In this document: positions 30,043 to 39,913 of the stretch, piece after piece | Numbering within the stretch: the stretch's first letter is position 1 | How the letters are laid out: every line of letters starts with the position of its first letter | Assembly: GCF_900078745.1 (NCBI RefSeq) | Contig: NZ_FKII01000079.1 | Span: 1-64,000, forward strand | Direction: 5' to 3' | DNA from: Candidatus Ichthyocystis sparus | Lineage (GTDB): Bacteria > Pseudomonadota > Gammaproteobacteria > Burkholderiales > 2013Ark19i | DNA: 64,000 bases | Notes under the pieces: generated by a model | Told to the model about the DNA's origin: nothing | What the model saw: the letters and a program-made list of their open reading frames with translations, nothing else | The model's database searches: none | Translations under genes and position numbers: made by a program

Positions 30043-32526
30043 GTGTCAGAAGACCTTGAGCAGGATAATAATATAAATGTAGGGGAACAAGGGGATTCTG
30101 GTGTCCCTGGTGTTTCTTCTCCGTTGTCTTTGCCGTTGCTTCCATTACGTGACGTTGTTGTTTCACCATACATGGTTATTCCTTTGTTTGTGGGAAGATT
30201 GCGCTCTATAAAAGCCTTAGAGGTGGTTATGTCCCGTGATTCTGGGTCTATACTGCTTGTGGCACAGAGACTTGCGCACAAGGATGATCCTCATGTGGAA
30301 GATTTGTATGATGTTGGCTGTGTTGCTAATGTCTTACAGGCCCTCAAACTTCCCGATGGCACAGTTAAGGTTTTAGTAGAGGGATCGCACCGTGTGCGCG
30401 TCTTATCCGTGGAGGAGGTAGATGGCTGTTACATGGCTGATGTTGAGTCATTAGTAATGACTGATGTGGATCCTATTGAAGTTGAAGCCATGCGCCGCGC
30501 GATGATGGAGCAATTTGAGGCGTATGTAAAGCTTAATAAAAAGATTCCTCCGGAAGTGTTGTCTTCTCTTTCAAGTTTGACCTGTATTGGGCGCTTAGCA
30601 GATTCCATTGCGGTTCATTTGCCTTTAAAGATAGATAATAAGCAGAAGATATTGGAGCTTAATGATGTTCGAGAACGTGTTTCTTTCCTATTAAGTCAAC
30701 TCGAAGTAGAACTTGATATCTTGCAGGTTGAAAAGCGTATTCGTGGGCGTGTGAAACGTCAGATGGAGAAAAGTCAAAGAGAGTATTACCTAAACGAGCA
30801 AGTTAAAGCCATTCAAAAGGAATTGGGTGAAGAGGATGGTGTTGATTTCGAGGAAATGGAAAGAAAGATTCGCGCGTCTAGGATGTCTAAAGAAGCTTCT
30901 GAGAAGGCTCTATCTGAACTTAAGAAATTGAGATTGATGAGCCCAATATCTGCTGAAGCAACAGTAGTAAGGAACTACATTGAGGCCATAATTGGTTTGC
31001 CTTGGAAGAAGCGAAGCTCTACTAACACCGATTTATCTCTAGCTCAGAGTATTTTAGATGAAGATCATTATGGTTTGGACAAGGTAAAGGAGAGGGTTCT
31101 TGAGTATTTGGCAGTGAATCAACGGGTGAGTAAATCCAAAGCTCCTATTCTTTGTTTCGTTGGTTCTCCTGGTGTAGGTAAGACATCTCTTGCTCAATCC
31201 ATTGCTCGTGCTATGCGCCGTAAGTTTGTTCGTATGGCATTGGGTGGCGTGCGAGATGAGGCAGAGATTCGTGGTCATAGGAGGACTTATATAGGTTCTA
31301 TGCCAGGTAAGATTCTCCAGAACATGACTAGAGTAGGTGTTTGTAATCCAGTTTTTCTATTAGACGAGATAGACAAGATTGCCATGGATTACCGTGGCGA
31401 CCCGTCTTCTGCTCTTTTAGAAGTTCTTGATCCAGAACAAAATTCTTCCTTTATGGATCATTACATTGAAGTTGGATACGATCTATCTGAGGTAATTTTT
31501 ATTGCTACAGCGAACTCCTTGGATATTCCTTCGGCATTACTGGATCGTATGGAAGTAGTTCGGCTATCAAGCTATACTGAGAGGGAAAAACTCAATATAG
31601 CTAAGAAGTATCTTATACCTAAACAGCTTAAGGGAAATGGCTTGACTGATAAGGAGATTTCTTTATCTGAGCTTACCCTGAAAGACATTGTTCGCTACTA
31701 TACCAGAGAGTCAGGTGTAAGAAGTTTGGACCGTAGTATTTCGAAGATTTTTCGTAAAGTTACTCGTTCTATCTTTGAGAAAAAGGGTAGCAGATTTTTG
31801 ATTATGCCAAGAAACTTGGAAAAGTATCTTGGCCCGAGGAAGTACTTATACGGAGTTGTAAATAAGGAAAATCGAGTCGGCCAAGTTTCAGGTTTGGCGT
31901 GGACAGAGTTTGGCGGAGACATACTGAATATAGAGTGTCTAGTTTACCCCGGTAAAGGCAACATCCTTAGAACGGGTTCTTTGGGCGATGTTATGAAGGA
32001 ATCTGTTGAGGCAGCCCGTTCCTTGGTGCGTGCTCGTGCTCGACAAATGGGAATTGAAGATTGTTTCTTTGAAAAAAATGATTTTCATGTGCACTTTCCA
32101 GAGGGAGCTACTCCCAAAGATGGGCCGTCTGCTGGGATAGCTGTTGTTGTATCTATGATTTCTGCGGCATCGAAAATTCCAGTGTTGTGCAATGTTGCTA
32201 TGACAGGTGAGGTTACTTTGTGTGGAAATGTACTGAAGATAGGTGGGTTAAAGGAAAAGTTATTAGCTGCACATCGTGGTGGTATTAAAAGAGTTCTCAT
32301 TCCTGAGGAGAACATTAGAGACCTCATAGACATTCCTAAGGAAGTAACAGATGACATAGAAATTACTCCAGTAAGGTCCATGGAGCACGTATTATCATTG
32401 ACTTTGGAGAGAATGCCAACCCCCTTTCAGGAGAAGGTTTCTCTTTCTCCCAAGCCTGAGGCACTTTCTGTGCCGCTACCGGCTGACACAAGTCATCAGC
32501 AACCAATAGTGAAGCATTATAATTGA
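30043..32526 (+). CDS. lon: Lon protease
   Basis: AAA+ serine protease that degrades damaged and regulatory proteins. The 827-residue protein has the N-terminal LON domain (LPLLPLRDVVVSPYMVIPLF), Walker A GSPGVGKTSLA from residue 374, and the catalytic Ser696 in PKDGPSAG with the dyad Lys in GGLKEKLLAAHRGG. A TTG in frame at 30013 is possible, but GTG at 30043 is preceded by agagagggag, an excellent ribosome-binding site. A terminator follows 30 bases after the stop. Confidence 0.96.
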   Translation: MSEDLEQDNNINVGEQGDSGVPGVSSPLSLPLLPLRDVVVSPYMVIPLFVGRLRSIKALEVVMSRDSGSILLVAQRLAHKDDPHVEDLYDVGCVANVLQALKLPDGTVKVLVEGSHRVRVLSVEEVDGCYMADVESLVMTDVDPIEVEAMRRAMMEQFEAYVKLNKKIPPEVLSSLSSLTCIGRLADSIAVHLPLKIDNKQKILELNDVRERVSFLLSQLEVELDILQVEKRIRGRVKRQMEKSQREYYLNEQVKAIQKELGEEDGVDFEEMERKIRASRMSKEASEKALSELKKLRLMSPISAEATVVRNYIEAIIGLPWKKRSSTNTDLSLAQSILDEDHYGLDKVKERVLEYLAVNQRVSKSKAPILCFVGSPGVGKTSLAQSIARAMRRKFVRMALGGVRDEAEIRGHRRTYIGSMPGKILQNMTRVGVCNPVFLLDEIDKIAMDYRGDPSSALLEVLDPEQNSSFMDHYIEVGYDLSEVIFIATANSLDIPSALLDRMEVVRLSSYTEREKLNIAKKYLIPKQLKGNGLTDKEISLSELTLKDIVRYYTRESGVRSLDRSISKIFRKVTRSIFEKKGSRFLIMPRNLEKYLGPRKYLYGVVNKENRVGQVSGLAWTEFGGDILNIECLVYPGKGNILRTGSLGDVMKESVEAARSLVRARARQMGIEDCFFEKNDFHVHFPEGATPKDGPSAGIAVVVSMISAASKIPVLCNVAMTGEVTLCGNVLKIGGLKEKLLAAHRGGIKRVLIPEENIRDLIDIPKEVTDDIEITPVRSMEHVLSLTLERMPTPFQEKVSLSPKPEALSVPLPADTSHQQPIVKHYN

Positions 32527-32556
32527 GATTTTGTATGATTGATACACTTTTGTATG

Positions 32557-32579
32557 GGCGCTTTAGGCGCCGCTTTTTT
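32557..32579 (+). terminator. Rho-independent terminator after lon
   Basis: A 5-bp GC-only stem ggcgc / gcgcc with loop tttag is followed by gctttttt. It lies 30 bases after the lon stop codon and before the hupB promoter, so it separates the clp-lon transcript from hupB. Confidence 0.8.
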
Positions 32580-32607
32580 AATAAGTGTCTCTTCCAAGTC
32601 TATATTC

Positions 32608-32636
32608 TTGACATAATTTTTTAGCCCATTTATAAG
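32608..32636 (+). promoter_or_regulatory. Sigma-70 promoter of hupB
   Basis: A perfect TTGACA (32608-32613), a 17-base spacer and TATAAG (32631-32636) lie 40 bases upstream of the hupB start codon. This is the best consensus promoter I see in the window and fits a strongly expressed nucleoid protein. Confidence 0.75.
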
Positions 32637-32675
32637 ACTGAGATGGCTTAAATAAAAACATCTTAGGGGGATATT

Positions 32676-32948
32676 GTGAATAAATCAGAACTTATTGATG
32701 TCATTGCGGCAGAGGCTGAGGTGTCAAAGGTTGCTGCTGGTCGTGCTCTTGAAGCTATGCTTTTGTCAATTAGAACTACCCTTAGGAAAGGTGGATCGGT
32801 GACTCTTGTTGGATTTGGTACTTTTTCAGTTGGAAAACGTGCGGCACGTACAGGACGTAACCCTAGAACGGGCGAGACTATTAGAATTAAGTCTGCCAAA
32901 GTTCCCAAATTTCGTCCTGGTAAAGCTCTTAAAGATGCCATTAATTAA
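32676..32948 (+). CDS. hupB: DNA-binding protein HU
   Basis: Small histone-like protein that bends and compacts DNA. The 90-residue protein begins [18 protein letters not shown] and has the beta-arm [17 protein letters not shown] with the conserved Pro that intercalates into DNA. The start follows a taggggg ribosome-binding site. Lon, HU and PpiD adjacency is a conserved proteobacterial order. It could be called HU-beta by position. Confidence 0.96.
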   Translation: MNKSELIDVIAAEAEVSKVAAGRALEAMLLSIRTTLRKGGSVTLVGFGTFSVGKRAARTGRNPRTGETIRIKSAKVPKFRPGKALKDAIN

Positions 32949-32996
32949 TAGGTGGTCTTTTTGTTAGTGTTTGGTGTACAATGCCACGTGATTTTT

Positions 32997-33072
32997 GGGT
33001 GCTTAGCTCAGATGGTAGAGCGTCGCCCTTACAAGGCGAATGTCAGCGGTTCGATTCCGTTAGCACCCACCA
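32997..33072 (+). tRNA. tRNA-Val (anticodon TAC)
   Basis: The 76-base cloverleaf has acceptor stem gggtgct / agcaccc, a gctcagatggtagagc D arm, an anticodon stem tcgcc/ggcga around cttacaa (anticodon TAC), a T arm ggttcgattcc and encoded CCA. A TACAAT at 32977-32982 could be the -10 box for this and the next tRNA. Confidence 0.95.
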
Positions 33073-33097
33073 TATACTGTCAGTTTTAGTAATGAGC

Positions 33098-33174
33098 GGA
33101 GCGGTAGTTCAGTTGGTTAGAATACTGGCCTGTCACGCCGGGGGTCGCGGGTTCGAGTCCCGTCCGCTCCGCCA
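33098..33174 (+). tRNA. tRNA-Asp (anticodon GTC)
   Basis: The 77-base cloverleaf has acceptor stem ggagcgg / ccgctcc, an anticodon stem ctggc/gccgg around ctgtcac (anticodon GTC), a T arm gggttcgagtccc and encoded CCA. It lies 25 bases after tRNA-Val and is probably co-transcribed with it. Confidence 0.95.
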
Positions 33175-33213
33175 AGCGTTGTTTTATTTCCTATACTTTT
33201 GCGTCTTTCTTTC

Positions 33214-35145
33214 ATGTTTGGATTTGTTTCCCGTAATCGTAGGTTAGTCACTGTATCCCTGGCTTTTGTGGCTATTAGCTTTTCATTCTGGGGCGTGTCA
33301 TCTTATTTTTCAGTTAGTGGTGGCAGGGGTGGTGTTGCCCATCTTGCAGATCACGACTTATATGCTGAAGATTTTAACAACATATACCACCAACGCCAGA
33401 TTCAGGTGCGGCAGGAGATGGGATCTAGTTACAGCTCTGATTTATTTGATACCCCTGAAATTAGAGGTTCTTTCTTTTTGCGATGGGCACAGAGTTTGTC
33501 CTTTCAAAGGTGGGTTTTTGATCAAAGAATAGGTGTTAGTGATTACTTTTTAGTAGACGCTATCAGTAAATTGTCGATTTTCCTGGATAGTGACGGGAAG
33601 TTTTCCAGGACTATGTATGAAAAGTTTCTGAAGAATCGCGGTACCACGGCCAGCAATTTTGAGCAGCGATTGCGCTCAGATATGGCGGTAAGTAATGTCA
33701 GAGATGTTTTAAGCCAGGCTATTTTGTCAAATAAGATACAGGATAGTTTGTCTATGCGGCAAAAAGAGGAGCTGAAGGTAGTATATAAGTCCGTTCCCGT
33801 AGACAGGGCTCTGGTAAAGAAACTGCCAACAGAAGCCCAAATTTCTGAGTATTACAATGACTATTCTCACCGTAATTTTTTCTATGTCCCCGCTCGCTTT
33901 GACATTGAGTATATTGTATGGGGCCCAGAATCTGTATCAGTTAATGTGTCTGACAAAGAGGAGAGAGAGTATTATAACTCTCACAAACCGTTATTCGTAC
34001 ACCCAGATAGATATAGAGTCTTTAACATTCTTATTGCTCTTCCTGATAATGTCTCCGATGTTGATCGGGATCGTATTCGCAATCGTGCTGTGTATGTTTC
34101 TTCACGTGTTGGCACACATCCATCTTTGGCAACTTTTAGAAAAATGGCTAAGCTGTTCTCAGATGACAAGATTTCATCTGAAAAAGGTGGTGATTTGGGA
34201 TTTGTCGGAGATGGCATTTTACCATACTCATTGGAGCAGGCTGTTAAGAAAGTTAAGGTAGGGGAACGTGTTCCAGGTATAGTAGAGAGTAAATACGGGT
34301 TTCATGTGCTCTTTTTGTCTGATGTGCAACGTGCCCAAGTCGATTCCTTTAATTCAGTTTTACCAGAGATAAGAAAAGAGTTGCGCCTCCAAAAGGCACG
34401 TACCTTTCTTCATGATAACCTTTCCGCATTTAGCGATATGGTTGAGTCACAGGTAGATGATCTAAAGCCAGTGGCAGAGCGCTGGAAGCTAAGTGTCTTT
34501 CGTACGGGGTTGACTACGAAGGAAGAATTGAAAAGTAATAAAATTTTACATAGCGAGCGGCTTCTTTCCGATCTTCTTTCTTCTGATGGTTTGGAACACC
34601 ATCGTAATAGTGAGGTTATCCCACTGTCAGTTGACCATTGGGTGGTTGCTAGGGTAAGTAAGCACGTGCCTGGACACGTAAGGAGCCTATCTGAGTCTAG
34701 GGAAATTATTTTCCAGAATTTAATGCAGGAAACTGCTGAGAATCGTTCTAGAGCTGAGTCTCTGAAGCTGTTTGAAAAATTAAAGACAGATAAAAGTGGC
34801 AAATCTGTATCTTCTGCTGGTGGCTGGTCACCTGTTGTAAGTGTGTTTGCTTCACACAAAGCGAGTGAATATGGTTTTACAGATGATTTCTATACTAAGC
34901 TTATTAATGCTAAAAAAGGCGATATTTTGGAGCCAGTAAAATTTTCTGACAGCTATCGGATCTATAGAGTTGTGGGACGTGTTTTTCATACCCCTACAGA
35001 ACAGGAGAAGTTGAAATACAACCAGTTGGCTAAATTAGATCAGGGAGGTGTAGAGCTTTTTATGTTTTATGATTACCTCCTAGATCACTACCATTTCCGT
35101 GTAACAAAACCAAGATTTTGGGTAAAGTCTGATAATCAAAATTAG
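33214..35145 (+). CDS. ppiD: Periplasmic folding chaperone PpiD (parvulin-type, membrane-anchored)
   Basis: The 643-residue protein has a single N-terminal membrane segment (LVTVSLAFVAISFSFWGVSS), a SurA-like chaperone region and a parvulin domain around residues 265-370 (ending KVGERVPGIVESKYGFHVL). PpiD sits at the Sec translocon in the inner membrane and helps proteins emerging into the periplasm. The ATG at 33214 is used; a TTG at 33199 is possible. It follows hupB and two tRNAs, as in related genomes, and converges on mfd with six bases between stops. Confidence 0.9.
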   Translation: MFGFVSRNRRLVTVSLAFVAISFSFWGVSSYFSVSGGRGGVAHLADHDLYAEDFNNIYHQRQIQVRQEMGSSYSSDLFDTPEIRGSFFLRWAQSLSFQRWVFDQRIGVSDYFLVDAISKLSIFLDSDGKFSRTMYEKFLKNRGTTASNFEQRLRSDMAVSNVRDVLSQAILSNKIQDSLSMRQKEELKVVYKSVPVDRALVKKLPTEAQISEYYNDYSHRNFFYVPARFDIEYIVWGPESVSVNVSDKEEREYYNSHKPLFVHPDRYRVFNILIALPDNVSDVDRDRIRNRAVYVSSRVGTHPSLATFRKMAKLFSDDKISSEKGGDLGFVGDGILPYSLEQAVKKVKVGERVPGIVESKYGFHVLFLSDVQRAQVDSFNSVLPEIRKELRLQKARTFLHDNLSAFSDMVESQVDDLKPVAERWKLSVFRTGLTTKEELKSNKILHSERLLSDLLSSDGLEHHRNSEVIPLSVDHWVVARVSKHVPGHVRSLSESREIIFQNLMQETAENRSRAESLKLFEKLKTDKSGKSVSSAGGWSPVVSVFASHKASEYGFTDDFYTKLINAKKGDILEPVKFSDSYRIYRVVGRVFHTPTEQEKLKYNQLAKLDQGGVELFMFYDYLLDHYHFRVTKPRFWVKSDNQN

Positions 35146-35151
35146 TGAGAG

Positions 35152-38100
35152 CTATCTGTGAGTTGAAGCATTCTGCTTGAGCTTGTTATCGTTTTCCTTA
35201 ACCGTTTCTATGAATGTGAGTGCAGTTTGCACTGCATCTTGTACGTCACCTGACCATTCAAATTTTAGTGAGTCGTTCTTCATTATCTGCATTGAAGGTA
35301 CAGTGCAAATGCTCTTTATTATGCTGCGACTATCAACCAGAGGCGGGCTTGAGAACTTTACAACTACATTATTGGCAGATATGTTGGTGTCACAAATACC
35401 AATGCTTTCTCCAACTACCCTCAGATGGTGCATGAGCAATAATCGTTGAGCTGCTTCAGGCATCGGCCCAAATCGATCCACTATTTCCATCTTAATTTCA
35501 TCTATGTCTTTGCTGTTGCTACAGTCAGATAAGCGCTTATACAAACTAAGACGAACCCCTACATCAGGACAATAATGTTCAGGAAGTAACATAGGCTTAT
35601 AACAGTTGATCTTAGCGGTTATTCTGCCTTGATTACAGCTAGCATCACCGTTTTTTTGCTTGCGTATATTATTAACGGCGTCTTGTAGCATTTCAGTAAA
35701 TAAAGAAAATCCTACCTGGTGCATTTCCCCAGATTGAGCCTCTCCTAATAATTCTCCAGCACCACGAATTTCAAGATCGTGACGGGCCAAAAAGAAACCA
35801 GATCCTAAATCTTCAGCAGAACGTATCGCAGTTAGACGTTTTTGCGCATCAGGAGTTAACATTTCCTCTTCTTGCGGTATTAATAGGTACGCATACGCTT
35901 GGTGATGAAAACGTCCAACCCGACCCCGTATTTGATGTAGTTGAGCTAATCCAAAACGATCAGCTCTATGCACAATAATGGTATTGGCATTAGGATTGTC
36001 AATGCCGTTTTCTATAATTGTCGTACATAGCAAAATATTAAATCGCTGCATTGAAAAATCACGCATAACATGCTCTAGCTTACCATCAGGCATTTGCCCG
36101 TGAGCAACTACTATGCGAGCTTCAGGAACTAAATCCTGTAGCCATATTTTCTTATTTTCAATTGTTTTAACTTCGTTGTATAAAAAGTATATTTGTCCAC
36201 CACGCTTCAATTCTCTAAGTATTGCCGTACGAATCAAATCATTACTATCTGGAGAAATAATGGTCTTAATTGCAAGACGCCTTTGAGGGGGGGTGCCAAT
36301 AATAGAAAAAGACCTGATTCCGTCCAAGCACAAAGATAATGTTCTTGGTATTGGAGTCGCCGTTAAGGAAAGGATGTCAACACTTGCTCTCCACTCCTTA
36401 ATTACTTCCTTTTGACGAACACCGAAATGATGCTCTTCGTCGATTATTACTAAACCCAAGCGCGAAAAAAGAACATCTTTTTGTAACAATCTATGAGTCC
36501 CTATCACAATGTCTACAGAACCATCGCTTATCTCAGCAATACTTTTTTTAACTTCTGCAGGAGATCTAAAACGAGATAACTCTACTATTTTTATAGGCCA
36601 TGAAGCAAACCTAGAAGAAAAAACATTATAGTGTTGATTGGCTAGTAGGGTTGTAGGACAAAGTAAGGCTACCTGTTTGCCAGACATGGCTGTCATGAAT
36701 GTTGCGCGTAAAGCTACTTCTGTCTTGCCGAATCCTACATCACCACATATAACCCTATCCATTGGATATTCACTCTTAAGATCAGAGGCAATAGCACTAA
36801 TTGCATTTAACTGATCGGGTGTTTCTTCAAAGCCAAACTCATAGCAAAATTTTTCATAGTCTTCCTCAGAAAATGTAAAAGCATCCCTTTTTATTTGTTT
36901 GCGCCGGCTATAGATATCAAGTAATTCTACCGCCGTATCATGTGCCTTTTCCCTGGCCTTTTGACATATCTTTGCCCATTGGCAGTTGCCTAGCTTGCTT
37001 ATAGGAGCTTTTTCACTCTCAGTACCAGAGTATCGAGAAAGAATGCTTAACTCAGAAATAGGAACAAAAAGCTTGTCATTATCAGCATAATTAATGCGTA
37101 CAAACTCAGTGGGACCATCTCCAAAATCCATTATCTCAAGCCCACAGTATCTTCCTACTCCATGCTGTTGATGAACTACAGGCTGACCAAGCTGTAGTTC
37201 AGAAAGGTCTTTAATCCAAAGTTCCAAGTCGAACGTCTTCTTGTACTTCTTGCGATTTTTATTTGTACTAGGGAATAGTTCGAACTCTGTTATAACAATA
37301 ATTTTATCTTGAATATGCCATCCATTCGATAGATATCCAACCAAAATGTTGAACTTATATTCATTATTTACTGCATCTTCAAATGAAAGAGCAATATTAG
37401 GTAACTCAATTTTATGACGTGATAATAGATCACGTAGTACCTCTCTTCTTCCTATCGAGTAGCATACAAGTATTATTTTTCCAGAAAATGAACTTTGTAC
37501 CTTCCTAAAGTTTGATAGAGGGTCATGATTTTTAGAAATTACTGCTACCGGTGGAACTTTGCTGAACATGCCATCAACACTTTCTTGTTCGCTGGTTGAT
37601 ACACGCATATTATTTCTTGTCTTAAGTGAGGTAAAAAACTCTTCTGCACTTAGGTAGAGCTTTTCTGGTGGCAATACAGGATACGATGTGTCGTAATTTA
37701 GGTTCTTGTAGCTTTCTCGAAGCGTTTCCCAAAACTTTTGAATTCCGCTATTAAGATCACCATGTCGTATGATAGTCGTTTCTGGGGTTATATAGTCAAC
37801 TAGTACGTTTAACTTATTATGAAAAAGAGGTAGATAGTACTCGATTCCAGCTGAGACAATTCCATTGGATACATCTTTGTAAAGTGAAGAGCGATTAGGA
37901 TCTCCAGGAAAATGAATACGAAAATTGTTTGAAAAACATCTTATGCCGTCTTTGTTAGTTGGAAACTCACTTGCCGGCAATATCCGTATATTGCTAACAG
38001 GCTCTATGCTCTTTTGAGTTTCAATGTCGAAAGATCTTATGCTTTCTAGTGCATCATCAAAAAAATCTAGCCTATAAGGAACCTTTGCTCCCATAGGGAA

Positions 38101-38574
38101 GAGATCTATTATGCTTCCACGTATATTGAATTCTCCACGCCTATAGACCTGTCCTACAGCAGTATATCCAGATAAAATTAGCTGTTGTTTGATTTTTTCG
38201 TATGAAGAATCAGCACCTGGTTGAAAAATAAAGGTATTGCTCATAATATACTCTATTGGCGGTAGGCGCTGAATAGCAGTAGTTATGGGAGCAATTACCA
38301 CATCAACCCTGTTTTGATATAGAAGCCATAGAGTTTCAAGACGTTCTGAAATCAAGTCTTGATGTGGGGAGAACCGCTCATATGGTAGCGTTTCCCAGTC
38401 CGGTAAAACATGTACACTTAGAGATGGACGGTAAAACTTAAGATCGTGCATTATCCTACTAGAGTCATCAACTTTTTCTGTAATTATTAGAAGTTTTTTT
38501 TCTAATTTGCTAATCTGATAACTGTCAACTCCAGGTAGGCAATAGGAATCCAAAAATCCGGACTTACTATACAT
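35152..38574 (-). CDS. mfd: Transcription-repair coupling factor Mfd
   Basis: DNA translocase that removes stalled RNA polymerase at lesions and recruits UvrA. The 1140-residue protein has a UvrB-like N-terminal region (about 1-320), the RNA-polymerase-interacting domain near 455-515 (QPVVHQQHGVGRYCGLE), Walker A GDVGFGKTEVAL near 610, the DEEH box DEEHHFGVRQKE near 712, and the QIRGRVGR motif VI. The C-terminal TRCF domain is present. Length is normal. mfd may be co-transcribed with lplT, 17 bases upstream. Confidence 0.96.
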   Translation of the reverse strand: MYSKSGFLDSYCLPGVDSYQISKLEKKLLIITEKVDDSSRIMHDLKFYRPSLSVHVLPDWETLPYERFSPHQDLISERLETLWLLYQNRVDVVIAPITTAIQRLPPIEYIMSNTFIFQPGADSSYEKIKQQLILSGYTAVGQVYRRGEFNIRGSIIDLFPMGAKVPYRLDFFDDALESIRSFDIETQKSIEPVSNIRILPASEFPTNKDGIRCFSNNFRIHFPGDPNRSSLYKDVSNGIVSAGIEYYLPLFHNKLNVLVDYITPETTIIRHGDLNSGIQKFWETLRESYKNLNYDTSYPVLPPEKLYLSAEEFFTSLKTRNNMRVSTSEQESVDGMFSKVPPVAVISKNHDPLSNFRKVQSSFSGKIILVCYSIGRREVLRDLLSRHKIELPNIALSFEDAVNNEYKFNILVGYLSNGWHIQDKIIVITEFELFPSTNKNRKKYKKTFDLELWIKDLSELQLGQPVVHQQHGVGRYCGLEIMDFGDGPTEFVRINYADNDKLFVPISELSILSRYSGTESEKAPISKLGNCQWAKICQKAREKAHDTAVELLDIYSRRKQIKRDAFTFSEEDYEKFCYEFGFEETPDQLNAISAIASDLKSEYPMDRVICGDVGFGKTEVALRATFMTAMSGKQVALLCPTTLLANQHYNVFSSRFASWPIKIVELSRFRSPAEVKKSIAEISDGSVDIVIGTHRLLQKDVLFSRLGLVIIDEEHHFGVRQKEVIKEWRASVDILSLTATPIPRTLSLCLDGIRSFSIIGTPPQRRLAIKTIISPDSNDLIRTAILRELKRGGQIYFLYNEVKTIENKKIWLQDLVPEARIVVAHGQMPDGKLEHVMRDFSMQRFNILLCTTIIENGIDNPNANTIIVHRADRFGLAQLHQIRGRVGRFHHQAYAYLLIPQEEEMLTPDAQKRLTAIRSAEDLGSGFFLARHDLEIRGAGELLGEAQSGEMHQVGFSLFTEMLQDAVNNIRKQKNGDASCNQGRITAKINCYKPMLLPEHYCPDVGVRLSLYKRLSDCSNSKDIDEIKMEIVDRFGPMPEAAQRLLLMHHLRVVGESIGICDTNISANNVVVKFSSPPLVDSRSIIKSICTVPSMQIMKNDSLKFEWSGDVQDAVQTALTFIETVKENDNKLKQNASTHR

Positions 38575-38591
38575 TGAAAATTATCCATTAC

Positions 38592-39830
38592 TTACAGTTT
38601 GTTGGCGTCTTGTTTGTTCTTCATCAGGTACAAAACACAGGCAGAAGTGGACAAACCTAGTAGTAGGATAATAGATGACGCCGATACATTACAATGTAAT
38701 AAGAGGCTATATATTGCCAACATTATTAGTACACCTATATTTTCACACATATTTTGTATAGCTATAGATTTTCCAGAACCTACCAGCAAGTACCCCCTTG
38801 CTTGCAAAAGCGCATTCATCGGAACAATGAAAAAACCCACCATTGCACCTACCATTATTAAATACGGAATGGCAATGAACACCGATTTTATTATAACAAG
38901 CAAACCTATAAATAGACTCCCAATAAGACCAACAATCATAATATTATCAATTTTCTCAAGAGTTACAATTTTAGAAGATATAACAGATCCTACCCCTATC
39001 CCTATGGCAAATACTGACTGCAGATAGGCCGTTTGCGATATCGAAAAGTTCAAGTTCTGTTCTCCCCAAACAATAAGCAGGAACTGTAGGATAGCACCAA
39101 CACCCCAGAATAATGTTGTTACCAGTAGCGACAGACGACCTAAGCGGTCACTGCTTAGCGTCTTAACGCTTTCCATATACCCAACCTTATGTGACGATGT
39201 GTGTGCAGAAGATGAGTTGGTTTTGGGAATGAATAAATTAAAGCTAAAAGATATAAGATATACGACAAATAAAACCAATGTAGCAAGCTGTGCTGCTTTA
39301 TTTTCACCTTCAAATGTACTTAGCAACGACTGAACAATAGCATGGTTGGAGAAATTTTTAGATACCATTACACCGCCTAGAATTGATCCCAGTATAATAG
39401 AAGCTACAGTTAATGTTTCTACCCAAGCGTTAGCTTTTACCAACAGATCTTCACCTACTAATTCGGCAATTATTCCGTATTTTGCAGGAGAATAGCATGC
39501 GGCACCAACACCTATGACAGTGTACGAAAGCAAAATAAGTTTCCAGCTTTTATTGCTGCTTAGCAATAGATAAAACAACATGATGCAACCAGCCGCTTTT
39601 ATGCAATTTGTAATCATCATGAGTTGATTTTTATAGATTCTGTCCGACACCGGACCTATCCAGGATGCAAGTAATACATACGGAACAACAAAAAAGAACT
39701 TCAGAAGAGGAGTAACCCATTCTGGCGAATCAGTTATATGGAATAAGTCTATTATTACCAGCATGATAGCATTATCAGCCAGCGAAGACAGAAACTGCGT
39801 GATCATTAAGAAATAGAAAGCATATCCCAT
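38592..39830 (-). CDS. lplT: LplT-like lysophospholipid transporter (MFS)
   Basis: The 412-residue protein has about twelve membrane segments and the LplT-type N-terminus (ITQFLSSLADNAIMLV, then PEWVTPLLKFFFVVPYVLLA). In E. coli LplT flips lysophosphatidylethanolamine inward for reacylation by Aas, usually encoded next to or fused with it. No aas gene is found in this window. The match to LplT is clear in the first 100 residues and general MFS afterwards. In an intracellular bacterium such a protein might also import host lysolipids, but that is inference. Confidence 0.8.
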   Translation of the reverse strand: MGYAFYFLMITQFLSSLADNAIMLVIIDLFHITDSPEWVTPLLKFFFVVPYVLLASWIGPVSDRIYKNQLMMITNCIKAAGCIMLFYLLLSSNKSWKLILLSYTVIGVGAACYSPAKYGIIAELVGEDLLVKANAWVETLTVASIILGSILGGVMVSKNFSNHAIVQSLLSTFEGENKAAQLATLVLFVVYLISFSFNLFIPKTNSSSAHTSSHKVGYMESVKTLSSDRLGRLSLLVTTLFWGVGAILQFLLIVWGEQNLNFSISQTAYLQSVFAIGIGVGSVISSKIVTLEKIDNIMIVGLIGSLFIGLLVIIKSVFIAIPYLIMVGAMVGFFIVPMNALLQARGYLLVGSGKSIAIQNMCENIGVLIMLAIYSLLLHCNVSASSIILLLGLSTSACVLYLMKNKQDANKL

Positions 39831-39913
39831 GGCGTTGCCAACCTTTAGAGCTCATCAAGCGACTGAAGGGATTTGTGAAGTATCACCAGACAAATCGTAA
39901 CATAATTGACCAA

